A DNA stretch of 64,000 nucleotides. Origin: Corallium rubrum. Lineage: Eukaryota > Cnidaria > Anthozoa > Scleralcyonacea > Coralliidae. Both the position numbers and the translations under genes were made by a program. The stretch covers positions 20,825,563 to 20,889,562 of the forward strand of contig OZ035997.1 in NCBI GenBank assembly GCA_964035015.1, given 5' to 3'. Numbering within the stretch: the first letter of the stretch is position 1; the number at the start of each line of letters is the position of its first letter. The notes below the pieces were generated by a model, which was given only the letters and a program-made list of their open reading frames with translations, was not told the DNA's origin and searched no databases. Of this stretch, positions 1 through 12,900 are shown in pieces.

Positions 1-24
1 CTATAGGATATCTCAGTGAGATAT

Positions 25-75
25 CTTGGTCAACACGAGAAATCGATTTCATATTTCCAAGCTTTCATGTATTAT
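25..75 (+). repeat. Short interspersed repeat also at 27140 and 27455
   Basis: CTGGTCAACACGAGAAAT followed by TTTCATATTTCC and a TGTATTRTTCT end recurs at 27148-27200 and 27451-27512. It is probably the terminal region of the same element family as 62-720. Confidence 0.6.
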
Positions 76-720
76 TCTCTTTATAATAATATACATGACA
101 AAATTACTGCATCCTGATTGGTCGAGAGGAGTGCAATTTCAATGTAATACAGTGCAGAAAAATGAAATACAGTGCAAATTTCAATGAGTATTAAGTATTC
201 TGACTGGCTGATAAACAACTGAAAACTACTGGAAAGTCAATGAAGTGCCTATGCGGATTTTGAATGATGATTTTTCCTTCACGAGAAAATCCAATATGGC
301 GACCAAAACATAAAGTTGTCGAAGAACATTTCGATGAAATACAGAGTGAATTTTGCTTTAATATTGTAATAATAGTCTTTGCAAGAAGACTAGAAGAGGT
401 TAGATGCTATGAGTAAAACGTTTGACGTATTTAGTGAACAAAATGAAGCAGTTTTCAACCATTAAAGCTTCGAGAAGTGGAGCAATGAGTGGTGATGTAA
501 TTTCGTAGCTGGAAGAACATTTTGTCTAACATTTTCATGTATATTTTATAGTAATAGCATGGTTTCGAGTGCAATTTTGAAAAAACACGCACTCGTGAGT
601 TTTTCAAAGACCTCAAATAGCACTCGTCCTTCGGACTCGTGCAATTTTGATAGTCTTTGAAAAACTCACTCGTGCATGTTTTTTTCAAATTGCACTCGAA
701 ACCATGCTATTACCTATACT
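62..720 (-). mobile_element. Foldback-cored repeat, copy A
   Basis: The reverse complement of 13930-14580 over about 650 bp. The distal part (548-712) is itself a hairpin whose arms read AATAGCATGGTTTCGAGTGC and its complement. It lies in the XRCC1 intron ahead of exon 1222. Confidence 0.8.
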
Positions 721-1221
721 TATATAATAGTCCTTTTCCCCACAAAAATAGAGCAGTACTCTATTTTATATAATAAAAGGTGGTAAACAGCCGAGGTTAT
801 TGACGTTCTAGGAGTGGAGCTCTTTATCAGAGTAAGATGTGAAGGGCTGAAAGGCTGCGCTTGAAACGTCAGTATTTCGTTTTCTAGAATCTCGGCACCC
901 TACCATCTTTTCACTTTGCTCCATCAAAAAAAGCCTACGCAGCATTCTACTTTTCTATGATGCACAGTGCACAGCGTGCAAAACGAAATGTATTATAATA
1001 GTTTGTGTATACTGCAAACTATTGCCAACTGGGGACAAACGTTTGGTTTGACCCATGCAGCTTTTGAGTTGTGACATCGGTGAAATAAAATTTATCTAAG
1101 GTGGCAGGTGAAAAATTAAGGACCTATCTTCAAATTCTATATCTATTCCGTAAACTACATTTATTTTGTAATACTTCTGAATGCTTAAAAAATACATGTA
1201 GAATATGCTTTTTTATTTCAG

Positions 1222-2462
1222 GTGCTGCTAGTTGCTTCATCCTTCATGAGTCCAGCTGAAAGTAAATCAGGAACGAACAGCAACCGAGTGAGAATGTTTG
1301 GTAGGGAAATTATTTGGAGAAACTAGCTATAATTGGGGGACAAAAATAGTTGAGGAAACTCCTGGAGTTTTTAAAATATTCAGAGGGAATGAGTTTTCTT
1401 TGAGATACCGCGTGATAGCGGTATATAGTAGGTCAGGTAGGGAACGGTTTCGAAGATTTGTGTACTGTACTGTACTGTACTGTACTGTACTGTACTGTAC
1501 TGTACTGTACTGTACTGTACTGTACTGTACTGTACTGTACTGTACTGTACTGTACTGTACTGTTGCATACTCGTTGAATTTTCTGTTCTGTATTACAGAC
1601 GCTTTATTTTCCTAAATGGAAAACCAATGGTCAATGGTCTTGTTGTCGTTACTTTCTTATCTTGTTTTCTATTCTTTGTTTCTAAACTCAGGACCTGAAA
1701 AGCTTTCCAAATCAATAGCTGATCAGAAGTGGGACAGAGTAAAGTTCATTTGCACCCAGCCTTACAACAAGGTATGATATTTGACAATTATCGGAAGAGA
1801 CTCCTTTAACAGCAGCTATATACATGCATAAAAACGCCATGCAGGTTGCTCCATACCTGTTCCAACAAGCTGTCACTGTAACGATATATAGTGTACCGGA
1901 TTCCGGGATGAGGGTCCCCGGAAGACGGGATCCAAGAACACATGTATATACGTTGAGATTTAGAAGACAACTCGTTTTGATGTAGTAGTTTGATTTATAT
2001 ATGTATATACAATAAAGAAACTTTGTTACAGTCACCAGGATGCATTCACACTGGTTGTTCCCAGTTTGTTAACAAGTCTGTAACAGGTTGTTGACAACTT
2101 GTAACAAAGGTTGATGACTTCAACTGACTTGCGACAAGTTGTTTCAACAACTCATAGTTACAAGTGGCTATATACCAAGGTTGACAACAACAAGCTTGTA
2201 TATAGCGGCTTGGTAAAATCACAACTTGTTAATAGGCTTGCTGCAAGCTGGTTGCAATTACATCCTGTTAAAAAGCTGGGAGATTTTTACTGCCGTATGC
2301 GACTCCAAATGTGGAGGGACGTATGTTTGAATTGATTAAGAAAAAGATTTTTTTGGTCTATTATTTTTTTCTTTTTGTTTCAAGACGTCGTGTTATGGCT
2401 TATCTTTTGTGAACTTACATTCTTCTCCTGAAAATGTTGATAAAACCAAACCCCAAGAAAAG
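1222..2462 (+). CDS. XRCC1: XRCC1 N-terminal-domain exons (3 exons)
   Basis: Three exons (1222-1300, 1692-1771, 2385-2462) encode the second half of the XRCC1 N-terminal domain, the beta-sandwich that binds DNA polymerase beta. The first reads VLLVASSFMSPAESKSGTNS and ends in MFG, the second starts PEKL and contains KWDRVKFICTQPY, and the third contains YGLSFVNLHSSPE. Each matches the same stretch of vertebrate XRCC1 almost residue for residue. Intron phases are 1 then 0. No upstream exon was found in 1-1221, which is occupied by a repeat element and AT-rich intron sequence. Confidence 0.94.
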
Positions 2463-3877
2463 GTAAATGTTTGAACTATTTATCCAAATCATCATTGGTG
2501 TTGGTCAGCTTGAAACGTAAGACCAAATTAACTATAGGGCACTCAGAGACTGCAATACTGCATATACCTCCGCCAGCGGGTTATTAGAGATAAAAAGAAA
2601 ACGAGCCATCCTGCTAAACCAGGCTGACTCACGAGACCAATAAGGATAATGAGCGCAATCAAGTATTTCTTCTACACGGAGAATCTTGCGGCCAGATTTT
2701 TATTAATTTCTCATCCAAATTTTGACTAAATTCACCCAAAATGTAATAGATTGGTCAATGGTCTATGGCCAACCCTTCTACAAACTTTCATGAAAATCGG
2801 TGCAATAGTTTATGAGATATCCTGGCGACAAACAAACAAACAAACAAACAAACAAACAAACAAACAAACAAACAAACAAACAAACAAACAAACAAACAAA
2901 CAAACAAACAAACAAACAAACAAACAAACAAACAAACAAACAAACAAACAAACAAACAAACAAACAAACAAACAAACAAACAAACAAACAAACAAACAAA
3001 CAAACAAACAAACAAACAAACAAACAAACAAACAAACAAACAAACAAACAAACAAACAAACAAACAAACAAACAAACAAAGGGGTAAAAAGATAACTTCC
3101 TGGCGGAGGTAATAATTAACTGACACACAAGTTTAAAAATTTTAGGGATTTAAATCGGAGTCATTCCAGTGGTTGCGTGCATGGTTGTCGAATATTGTCA
3201 ATGTTTGAAGGATAATTATTATAATAATTATATCAATATTCTGTAGATAAGTTTGTGGATACATTTAATTTACATTTTTATGCCGTATTTAAAACATGAG
3301 CAGCAATGTTTTATCAGATTTAAAACACGAGACGATAGCCGAATTTTTTTAGATCTGATATTAAAACACGTACTGCGAGTGTCTTGAATAGCTAAAAAAC
3401 CCGACCCAAAACAAATCCATTTGGTAAGTTCGATGGCGTAATAAGCTTAAGAAACAACGTTATTTAAGCCGAGAAAATTGACTGTTAAGGCTAAAGTTTA
3501 TGTAAATCTGGAAGATTTCCCCATTTGTAGTTTCTTCGTGAATTAGTTAATGAGTTTTTGAATATTAATTAAAGGTTCAAGCAAGATTAGGAGCATTTCT
3601 TTTAAAAGATGAACCTGTCGATACTATTACCTCAGGAAGTTTGTTTGTAAAAAGGAAAGGGAGCATTGGATCATCATCAGCTTCAATTAAGTCAACTGCT
3701 GCTGAGTTAAGAGAGGCTTCGAAAAATCCCGAAATTCATGCAATTAAACCAACATTGAGTAAACAAGAAAATAATGAAGTAAGAAAGGATCCAGTAACGG
3801 TAAGAACATAGTACTGTCATTAATGACTAACTCTACCACAACTATTCGTCACCACCACCACCACCACCACCACCACC

Positions 3878-3935
<58 letters not shown>

Positions 3936-6900
3936 CCGTCACACAACTATTGTCACCACAACCATAACAACAACCGTCACACCACAACTATCGTTACCAC
4001 CACCACCACAACAACAACAACAGTCACACCACAACTATCGTCACCATCACCACAACAACAACCGTCACACCACAACTATCGTCACCACCACCACAACAAC
4101 AACAACCGTCACACCACAACTATCGTTACCACCACCACAACAACAACAGTCACACCACAACTATCGTCACCATCACCACAACAACAACCGTCACACCACA
4201 ACTATCGTCACCACCACAACAACAACAACCGTCACACCACAACTATCGTCACCACCACCACCACCACCACAACAACCATCACACTACATCTATCGTCACC
4301 ACTTTTTATTACTGTTACAATCACCACTATTACCACCATCACCACCGTCACAACCACAACTGCTGCTACCACCACAACAATACAACTACCATTACAACCA
4401 AAACTAATCTCGCCACAACTACCGTCACCACAATCGCTACGGCCACCTACTACAGTCACAATCACATCTGTCGTCATCATCAACGCTATCGGCTCTTACC
4501 GCCGTTACCACGACAACTACTATAAGGCACCCTAAGCAAGGTATCGAACGACGACGGCAATCTAAATCACCACGTTAATGAGAAACAATGCTTCAGGACA
4601 TCGTTTTAGTTGTTTGTTTATGTGCATTTAAAGACTTTAAAAAACATCCATAGTCAACCTCGTTCCCAGGGCCTTTTTGAAATTCGGAGGGTGGGAAAAG
4701 GCCCTGGCATCGGCTAGGCACAGAACCTAGAAATACTGGGTGTAATAATTTAGCAATTTAGTTTAGTATGGAAAACCTAATGCGGTCCCGTGAAGCTATT
4801 TGGTCATAACTGGCACAAAACTATGCATAAATATGTGTGACGAGGAATGTTTAAGAAAAGCAATCAACCAATGAAAATACAGAGTCCACCAGCCGATACC
4901 GGAACGAGGTTGCATAAAATATGACTCTAAAATATGACGAACAGTACTGATTAATGCAGAAGTAAACTAACAACAAAACCTTGTGGTAACGTCATCTTGA
5001 CGAGGACGGTGTTGTGATTACTTCTGTGATTCTGGGAATGCAGATTATTCAACGTTTTGTTTTCATTGAAATGACTTTGATTGTCGTCATGACATTGGCG
5101 ACCACCACCATCACTACCTACCATCACCTATAACTACCACCTCCACCACTTACCACCACTACCAACCACTACCACCTACCATCACCACCTACCATCACTA
5201 CCTACCATCACCACCTACCATCACTACTTACCGCCTACCATCACTACCTACCATCACTACCTACCATCACTACCTACCATCACCACCTACCATCACCACC
5301 TACCATCACTATTTACCATCACCACCTACCACCACCACCTACCATCACCACCTACCATCACCACCTAGCATCACTACTTACCACCTACCATCACCACCTA
5401 CCATCACCACCTACCACCACCACCTACCATCACTACCTACCATCACTATTTACCATCACCAGTAGATAACCGCCCCCCCCCCATATACCGTAACAAAGGG
5501 ATGCAGCCTCTTTAAATATTCAGCGTGACTCACGCATGACTCACGCACCGTGACTCACGCATGACTCACGCATGACTCACGCCTGTGACATGATTGGGCA
5601 AGATTGGAATAATTATAGTATACATGAAGCTATATAAGCTCGGTGATTTCGTATAGTTGCTACTTTTCCTAAAGTGTTTTACTTCTGGAGTTTACTGTCT
5701 GCGATATAGTGTTTTCTTGGGAGATATTTTCGAAGATATTTTGTCTGATTTTAAGGTAAGATGTTTTGTACTCATTCGTTTTATATTGTCTGACGACGTT
5801 CAAAAGGGAGATAAAGGGTTTAACGAATACGAAAATGTATACATTTTTAGAGCAAAATATTGTTGCTAGGACATTGCTTTACTTGGATGCATAAATTAAC
5901 ACAGACACGGGTTAACGTATTAAACAATTTATTCCTCGTAGTATAACAATTTTACACAAAATACAGTTCTTAAACATATTGTCCAGCTTTTACAGTATTT
6001 TCCAGCTTTGATCGTAAACTGTTCCGTCTTCCGCTAGTAGGAGTTTACGTTTTTGTCCCCTGTGTTCCACAGACTTGACATCCAAAACTTTGACTACACT
6101 TCGTTTCTTTTCTGCAGGCAATAGAGGAATTTTTTCGTAATCGAGTACACCAATTAAAATATTAACCATTTATTTTTGTCTTTCTTCATTTCCCCAGAGT
6201 TAGAACGTTTTCGTTTACTGGTCTGTCCATGTTTTAATTTAGCGGCTCGTAAGTAAACATTAAATTTTCTTTCCATCTCTTCTTGCCGCTTTAATAAATT
6301 TTCCAGACTTTCCTCCATACTGAATTCCTTTTGTTCTTCACTCTGTCGAGGTACACATATTCCTATCTTACTCCACTTTAGCCACTTCTTGCGTTCTTCT
6401 GTGTCCATGCCATGTACTTGATCGAGATGATTAGCTAGTCTAGCAAGATTTGTACTACCGCAACCAAAAACAGGACAGTTCCTACGCGTACGATCCATTT
6501 TTAGATGCTTGCTCAATGAGTTCCTAATAATAATTGACTCATTTTTTACGTGTGTTAGATATTTTATTTGGCCCGTTTACGCCCGTTTTGGCCCTATAAG
6601 GCACTATGCGGCCCGATGGCCCGTTCGCTGACTAGACGTCCTAACCTGGGCAAGCCCAGGCTTGTCATGCTCCACTATTGTGACGTCACTACAAAAAGTG
6701 ATTAGCATGCAAAAATGCGTTATATAAAGCGTCCTTCGCAGTTTTTTTCTCATTCTGTGTTACAACTTTGTGCTGTGAACATCTTTCTTAAAATCTACAA
6801 GTCATCTTGGTAATATGCAAGCCCTTGGTCTTTTTTCTCGTCGTGCTATTCTTGGTCGATCCAACAAGAGTACTGTTGTGTTGGAGAAGATTGCTAAAGA

Positions 6901-9900
6901 GAACTCCCTAAACAGAACAGGGACTGTCAATTTTAACAAGTACGGGAGGCAAGATGGTATTGGCTTCTCGCCATGCAGTGACAAGTTCGTGGATAACTTT
7001 TTGTTCTATGTTCTCGTGCCAGATTATTTCGTGACGGCTAAGAAAACATACACGGAAGTCGGCCATGTCAACAAACACATTCGAGATATGCTAACTCGTT
7101 TTGGATTTGGTAAATGCGAAGTCAAAGCTGTCGCCCTGTTACCGTTAAAGGAACAGCCGAAAGCAGACGAATTGGACAAAGTGTATGGGAGGCTTAGAAC
7201 GAAAGAGACTGACGAAACTGTGTACCACGTGCAGGAATTTAAGATTTCCTGTACAAACGAGGAATATTCCAATATTCTCGAGTTCCTACGGACAGACGAG
7301 TACAGGATTTGGAATATCTTCTTAAAAGATATTGACGTGACGATGGATTACTCTGGAAGCTTTGACAAAGACGAAGTTATCCACCATCTGACGACAAACG
7401 AAGGATTTCGTATGCAAGGATGTACAACAGACGCGGACAGAACAATTCTGGACAATACCGACCAAGTTGGAAACAACTGCGTTACATACATGGAAACTGT
7501 GCAAGGCGTGACGACCCGTTGTAAAATTTACAACAAGATGGTGCAGATGTTGGAGAGTAAGAGCGTACGAGAAACCGTTGGACAGCATTGGAAGGACTGG
7601 GTATGCCAAAAAGATACTCGTTTGGCCAAGGCTCGGGATTTAGCCAAAGATCGTGGTTTGACTCGAGCAGAGGTGACGTTTTACTGCGCAGACAATGTTC
7701 CTTGTGACAGCCTTATGGAGGACACTCTTAGGCGCATAACACAGCTTGGTCGTCATAGACAGAACACGCGATGTTGGATTACTAGTCTACACGTACAACG
7801 AGATGACAAAGAACATTAGCGGACAGTTTGTAGATAAGTGGTCGGAAAAAGAAAGATGGTGTCTTGGTAATCTTACCCTCGGTGCTAGCCTACCTCTGGA
7901 TGTCATCGAAGTGTGCGATCGAAGTAAAGCTATAAGTAGGAAAGGCACAACTAAGACCAAAGACGTATACGTAGACATTTCCGGAACGCGATATTTAAAA
8001 AATCGTAAGAACGGGAACGCAGACTTCACGACAAGACTAGTATCGAAAGGTGGAGTTTACAGTTGGTTCGAAGGAAGTGTCGAGGATAATGCATTGTTGT
8101 TAGATAAAGCGGGGTTTGTTGCCCACGAACACTGTACACCTTATCTCGCACACGTAAAAGGAAGCAAAACATGTAAGATTGACATGGAGCTATGCCGAGC
8201 AGACATTCTGGACATAAACTACCAGTTAAACAGTGCAACACCCCCGAGCGGAAAGAGCGAAATGAGCAATGGAAAGATATGGCTGGCGAAGCAGCGAAGG
8301 CAACACCAACACTGACGAGGGAAGAAATGGTGCCTTACAAGCATATGCGAAATTTGGCCGAGTTGCCTCTTGGTTCGACCCACACACTTGTGGCAATTGG
8401 CTACATCGAGCATTACGGGCAAGAAAAACTTGTGGTCAAATTGGCCGATTGTGTACTTTACCAGGCTGGAGATAATTTGGAGGAACAGAAAGAACAATTA
8501 ACAACAGAATGCAAAATCATCGTATCCAAAACAAAGTTATCTTCTACCAGAAGGAAGTTTGCTGTATGTAAAGTTGTACAATGCAAGGATTGGACTGGCC
8601 TACTGGACTACGAGGAAGTGCCTCTATTGCCTGCAGAAAAGAAACGAAGTGTAATCAAAGTTTTGGATGTCAAGTCTGTGGAACACAAGGGACGAAAACG
8701 TAAACTCCTACTAGCGGAAGACGGAACAGTTTACAAAGTCAAGCGATCAAAGCTGGAAAATACTGTAAAAGCTGGACAATATGTTTAAGAACTGTATATT
8801 TGTGTAAAATTGTTATACTACGAGGAATAAATTGTTTAAAACGTTAACCCGTGTCTGTGTTAATTTATGCATCCAAGTAAAGCAGTGTCCTAGCAACAAT
8901 ATTTTGCTCTAAAAATGTATACATTTTCGTATTCGTTAAACCCCCTTTATCTCCCTTTTGAACTCAGATGTTTTGAATTGGTTAAACACTGTGGAAGAAC
9001 AACAGCAACAGGAGAATCGAGAACAACAGCAGCAAAACCAAGAAGAAATTGAACCTCTGCCGTCGCTGAACACCGATGTTTTGGATTGGTTAAACACTGT
9101 GGAAGAACAACAGCAACAGGAAAATCGAGAACAACAGCAGCAAAACCAAGAAGAAATTGAACGTTTTGACTCAAATCTCTTGGACTGATTTAAAAAGTAC
9201 AATATTTGAGTAGACATTTAAACATTTGAGTGAGCATTATATATATATATATATATATTTCAAAAAACTTTACTTTTATTTACAGTTATTTACAGATCCC
9301 ATGCATGTGCTAGATTAGTAACCGTACGGAACAGTGTTAAAGTCATCCGATAATTAAACGTTTATTATACACTATATACTCTATAATCTTTATGCTGTCG
9401 TTTTGGTGATAACTTGCTTTGTGCTCGTATCCGTGGTAATTTTGAATGGTATATTTACAGAAACTTTTTCTGGATCTGCTCCTACGACCATATCGCGCAT
9501 AACATTAAAATTAAGTTTCTCTATTGCTCGGAAATCTAAAGTAATACATTGTATATCTTACAAAAATTATACATGTTCAGCAAATGTTCAGTTTTCCAAA
9601 GTCGGTAGTCAATCATTTACCAAGCCGCTAAACCAGGTACGGAATCAATACCAAGTAAGAGATCTAAAACTGTTCCGTTATTTACGATAAAATCTGTTAA
9701 GCAAGTACGCGTGAAAAAATTTAAGACCATGGGTCTTGATTATCGTGTTCAGTGTGGCGATTTGCAAGTACAAGGCTTGCCTGATGTCTTGAGGCAATTG
9801 CATAACGTGTTTGAAAGCCTACTCGATCGCGTAACCGATGGTATTCCTGTTTATGGATCGCCGTATAGTGCCTACACAGAAAAAACAAAACACAAACCGA

Positions 9901-12900
9901 CTCTTTTAAGAGCCACCAAATCGTTCGAAAGAATACAAACGAAATATACTCATAATATTTTCAGCAAGCACAAGGTTCTTTAGTTCACTTTGTTGCACCC
10001 CCCATTTGCAAACTACAAAATATTTTTGATTCATTTAATCGAAACAGAAACATTTAAGATCGTTCTTTTCACGACTTCTCGAAATGATTCCTCATCTAAA
10101 ATACATCTTAAGTTCATCTTAGGATATCTTAACTTGCAGGGTCTTTGGGGGATGAGAGAGGACGCATGGGGTATTATTCAAACGGGACTAATTATCAAAT
10201 ATAAGTCCCTCCGGGACACATATGTCCCACAAAAGGATATTAAAATGTATTAAAAATGAGCAAGTTCAATCTACACATTTATTTCGGATTAACTCGATAA
10301 TGTCCTCATAACACATACAACATTAGTTCAAATTGCTTTTGTTCGTAACGTTTCCATATTTTTCAACAAGGTACTCCTCGTAAACCGGTCTTTTTAGTTT
10401 CGTAATTTCAGAACATGTCCTAATGACTTTCTCGCCTGAACTTGCCCATGCATTAACACCTCTTCATGCCCCTTATTATCCCCCCAAAAAACTCATGATC
10501 ACCCCTAAAATGAATTAAATATTCTACTTATATGCAAATCCGGTTATGTTTCGGTCATTAGTAACTTTAATGAGTTTTCTCTTTTATCTCCTGCACGTGC
10601 ACTGAGCATAAGTACGCAAATATCGCACTTAGTAACAGAAAGCGTAGCAACGCTTTCAAGGTAATAAACCGCTTTGGCTTTATATTTCCACACTTAAAAT
10701 CGTTCTTACGCCTTCTCGAATTGATTCTTCATCCAAGGATTCGTATACTCTATACACTAGGCCAAAGTAAACGATAACTCTCTAAAATTGTTAACATTCA
10801 TCTCTTCGTAAACGTGTTGAAGACATATTCTGGGTATTTGGTCACTAATGCTGTCGAATAGTACCCGATGTTCTTCTAGACAATGTTTAAGGTAATACGA
10901 CAGAGTGTCTTTATCGATATCATGAATGTTATTTTTCTTTAGTTCATCGTAAATAATATCCATTTTGTCAAACGTTTACCGATAAATGAAAGTTTGTTAC
11001 TATTACTTATATAAATCGAGCGCCAAAATACTCGGAGAGCTATCGGTTATGACGTATTCGCACGGGATAAATAATAGTCGGTTATGACGTATGAAACCCA
11101 GGGGGTTGAGTAACAGCTAGGGTTAGGCGCTAGTGACGTAATGCGCCGCTCTATAAAATGTATACGAATGAGATTAGGGTTACCGAGCTTATATAACTTC
11201 ATCAGCACTAGTTATTCCAATCTTGCCCAATCATGTCACAGGCGTGAGTCATGCATGATATAGCTAGTGCGTATGAGGATAAATATTCAAATATCACACT
11301 TAGTAACAGAAATCGTAGCAACGCATTCAAAGTAATAAATTAATTCGCTTTGCCTTTATATTTCGACATTTAAAATCGTTCTTTTCATGGCTTTTCGAAG
11401 TGATTCCTCATTCTATCTTCCTACGAATAAACGAAGGTTTGCTTTGAAATCTACAATTATTAGCCATATTAAGACAAAACACAATATTTATACAAGAAAA
11501 TCATTTATTACTTTCTCTCCAATAAGAAAGATATCCTAGAATACATTTCATTTCTGGATTCTCCGCATTACTATACAATTGCCACAGTGCATACAATATG
11601 GACTCTGACGTGTTCTAAATGTCTTAAACGTTCAAGAGCGTCTTTATGGCACCTGATCTTCAGTACTCTTGTCGCTTCAATAAACTCGTCCCAAATCAAT
11701 CGTTTATCGTTTACAAATGCAATGGCATCTTTGCAGTACAATTCCCATCTTTCTTCCTCGGTCATCATGAGGCAATCATGCTGGCGTTGACTGGGGTGAT
11801 CAATCTTACAACCACAACAGTTTTCTTCGCATAATTTCTCGATTTCAGTGGCGATGGCGTCTGTGTATATGGTCTCTATCAATGGAAACAGCTTTTGGTA
11901 TTCGACAACGGACACTTCGTCGACATGTACTTTATTTCCCCAGGCTTCATATTTACGGTTTCTAGATCGTCGAGTATTCATGGCTCAGTTCTAAACGGCT
12001 TTCAACAAACACTCCAATCCTTCTCTAAGGTCTCGAACAAGTGTAGATAACTCCAACGAACTTAACCGACCAGACCAGGTGTAATGCTGACATCGTAATG
12101 TCCGAGCATATATAACTTCATGTATACTATAATTATTCCAATCTTGCCCAATCATGTCACAGGCGTGAGTCATGCGTGAGTCATGCGTGAGTCATGGTGC
12201 GTGAGTCACGCTGAATATTAATGAGGCGGCATCCCTCTGATACACTGGATGGGGGGTATCTACTATCACCACCTACCATCACCACCTACCATCACTATTT
12301 ACCATCACCACCTACCATCACTACCTACCATCACTATTTACCATCACCACCTACCACGGCCAATGAACAAGAAAACTCATTCTATGACAGCTATAAACAG
12401 TATGATCTGTGTACGTTTAAATTTATTATTTGAACACAGAAAAATACTATATACAGATTGTCCGACTGTAACAGCCTTAGACATAACGTTTCTAATACAT
12501 GATGATGTAATCAGCTGTAGCGAGCCTTGATGAGCATTTTACCCTTGGGGTAAACTATGTATAATTAACTAAAGAATATTTATTAAATAAAAAAAATCAG
12601 CTGCATAGTACAGTTCATGGAGTGAGTATTGTGATACAGTTCTTATATTGTTGTCGATTCACATTTTATAGTCGTTAAATTTTAAAAGGAAGATGAGTTC
12701 AACTACAAGTAAAGACACAAATGTTACTTCACCAAAGGTACTGTAATTCTAAATTTGATGTTCCTTCACACATTGGTTGTTTTATAGAAAATTAGAGGCA
12801 CTCAGAGACTGTGTATACCTCTGCCAGACTCGCCAGCAAGTATAAAACGAGCCATCCCGCTAACCAAGCTAGCTCACCAGACAAATGTATGGATGAATAA

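Larger units (their letters stand above)
5461..12264. mobile_element. 6.8-kb virus-like TIR element in XRCC1 intron 4 (Polinton-like ends)
   Basis: The same TACC/ATC minisatellite ends at 5460 and resumes at 12265, so the element split the array. The flanks carry a 6-bp direct repeat ATCACC (5455-5460, 12265-12270); because the target is itself repetitive, this is supportive rather than decisive. The ends are AGTAGATA and TATCTACT, inside inverted repeats of about 180 bp. Six-bp duplications, an AG start and long TIRs are known features of Polinton/Maverick elements. Content in order: left TIR/promoter, inverted copy of the initiator 3' end, small zinc-finger ORF (-), initiator-like gene (+, frameshifted), Q/E-rich ORF (+), broken minus-strand fragment, polB-like fragment (+), two small ORFs (-), right TIR/promoter. 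No integrase, ATPase, capsid or full polymerase was recognised, so it is degraded or non-autonomous. Confidence 0.85.

Noticed and set aside
2751..3128. Overlapping open frames encoding (TNKQ)n or (VCLF)n
   Set aside because: Produced by the (CAAA)n microsatellite, which is free of stops in several frames; the same holds for the frames at 13096-13443 and 17357-17898.
3823..4407. 194-codon His/Asn/Thr/Pro-rich open frame
   Set aside because: It is the translation of CAC/CAA and 60-bp tandem repeats, with no domain and no splice or start context.
5740..8970. Intron from GTAAGA at 5755 to an AG at 8966 joining the left-TIR transcript to the Q/E-rich ORF
   Set aside because: Attractive signals, but the upstream open frame and the Q/E frame do not match in phase, and the joined frame stops at once.
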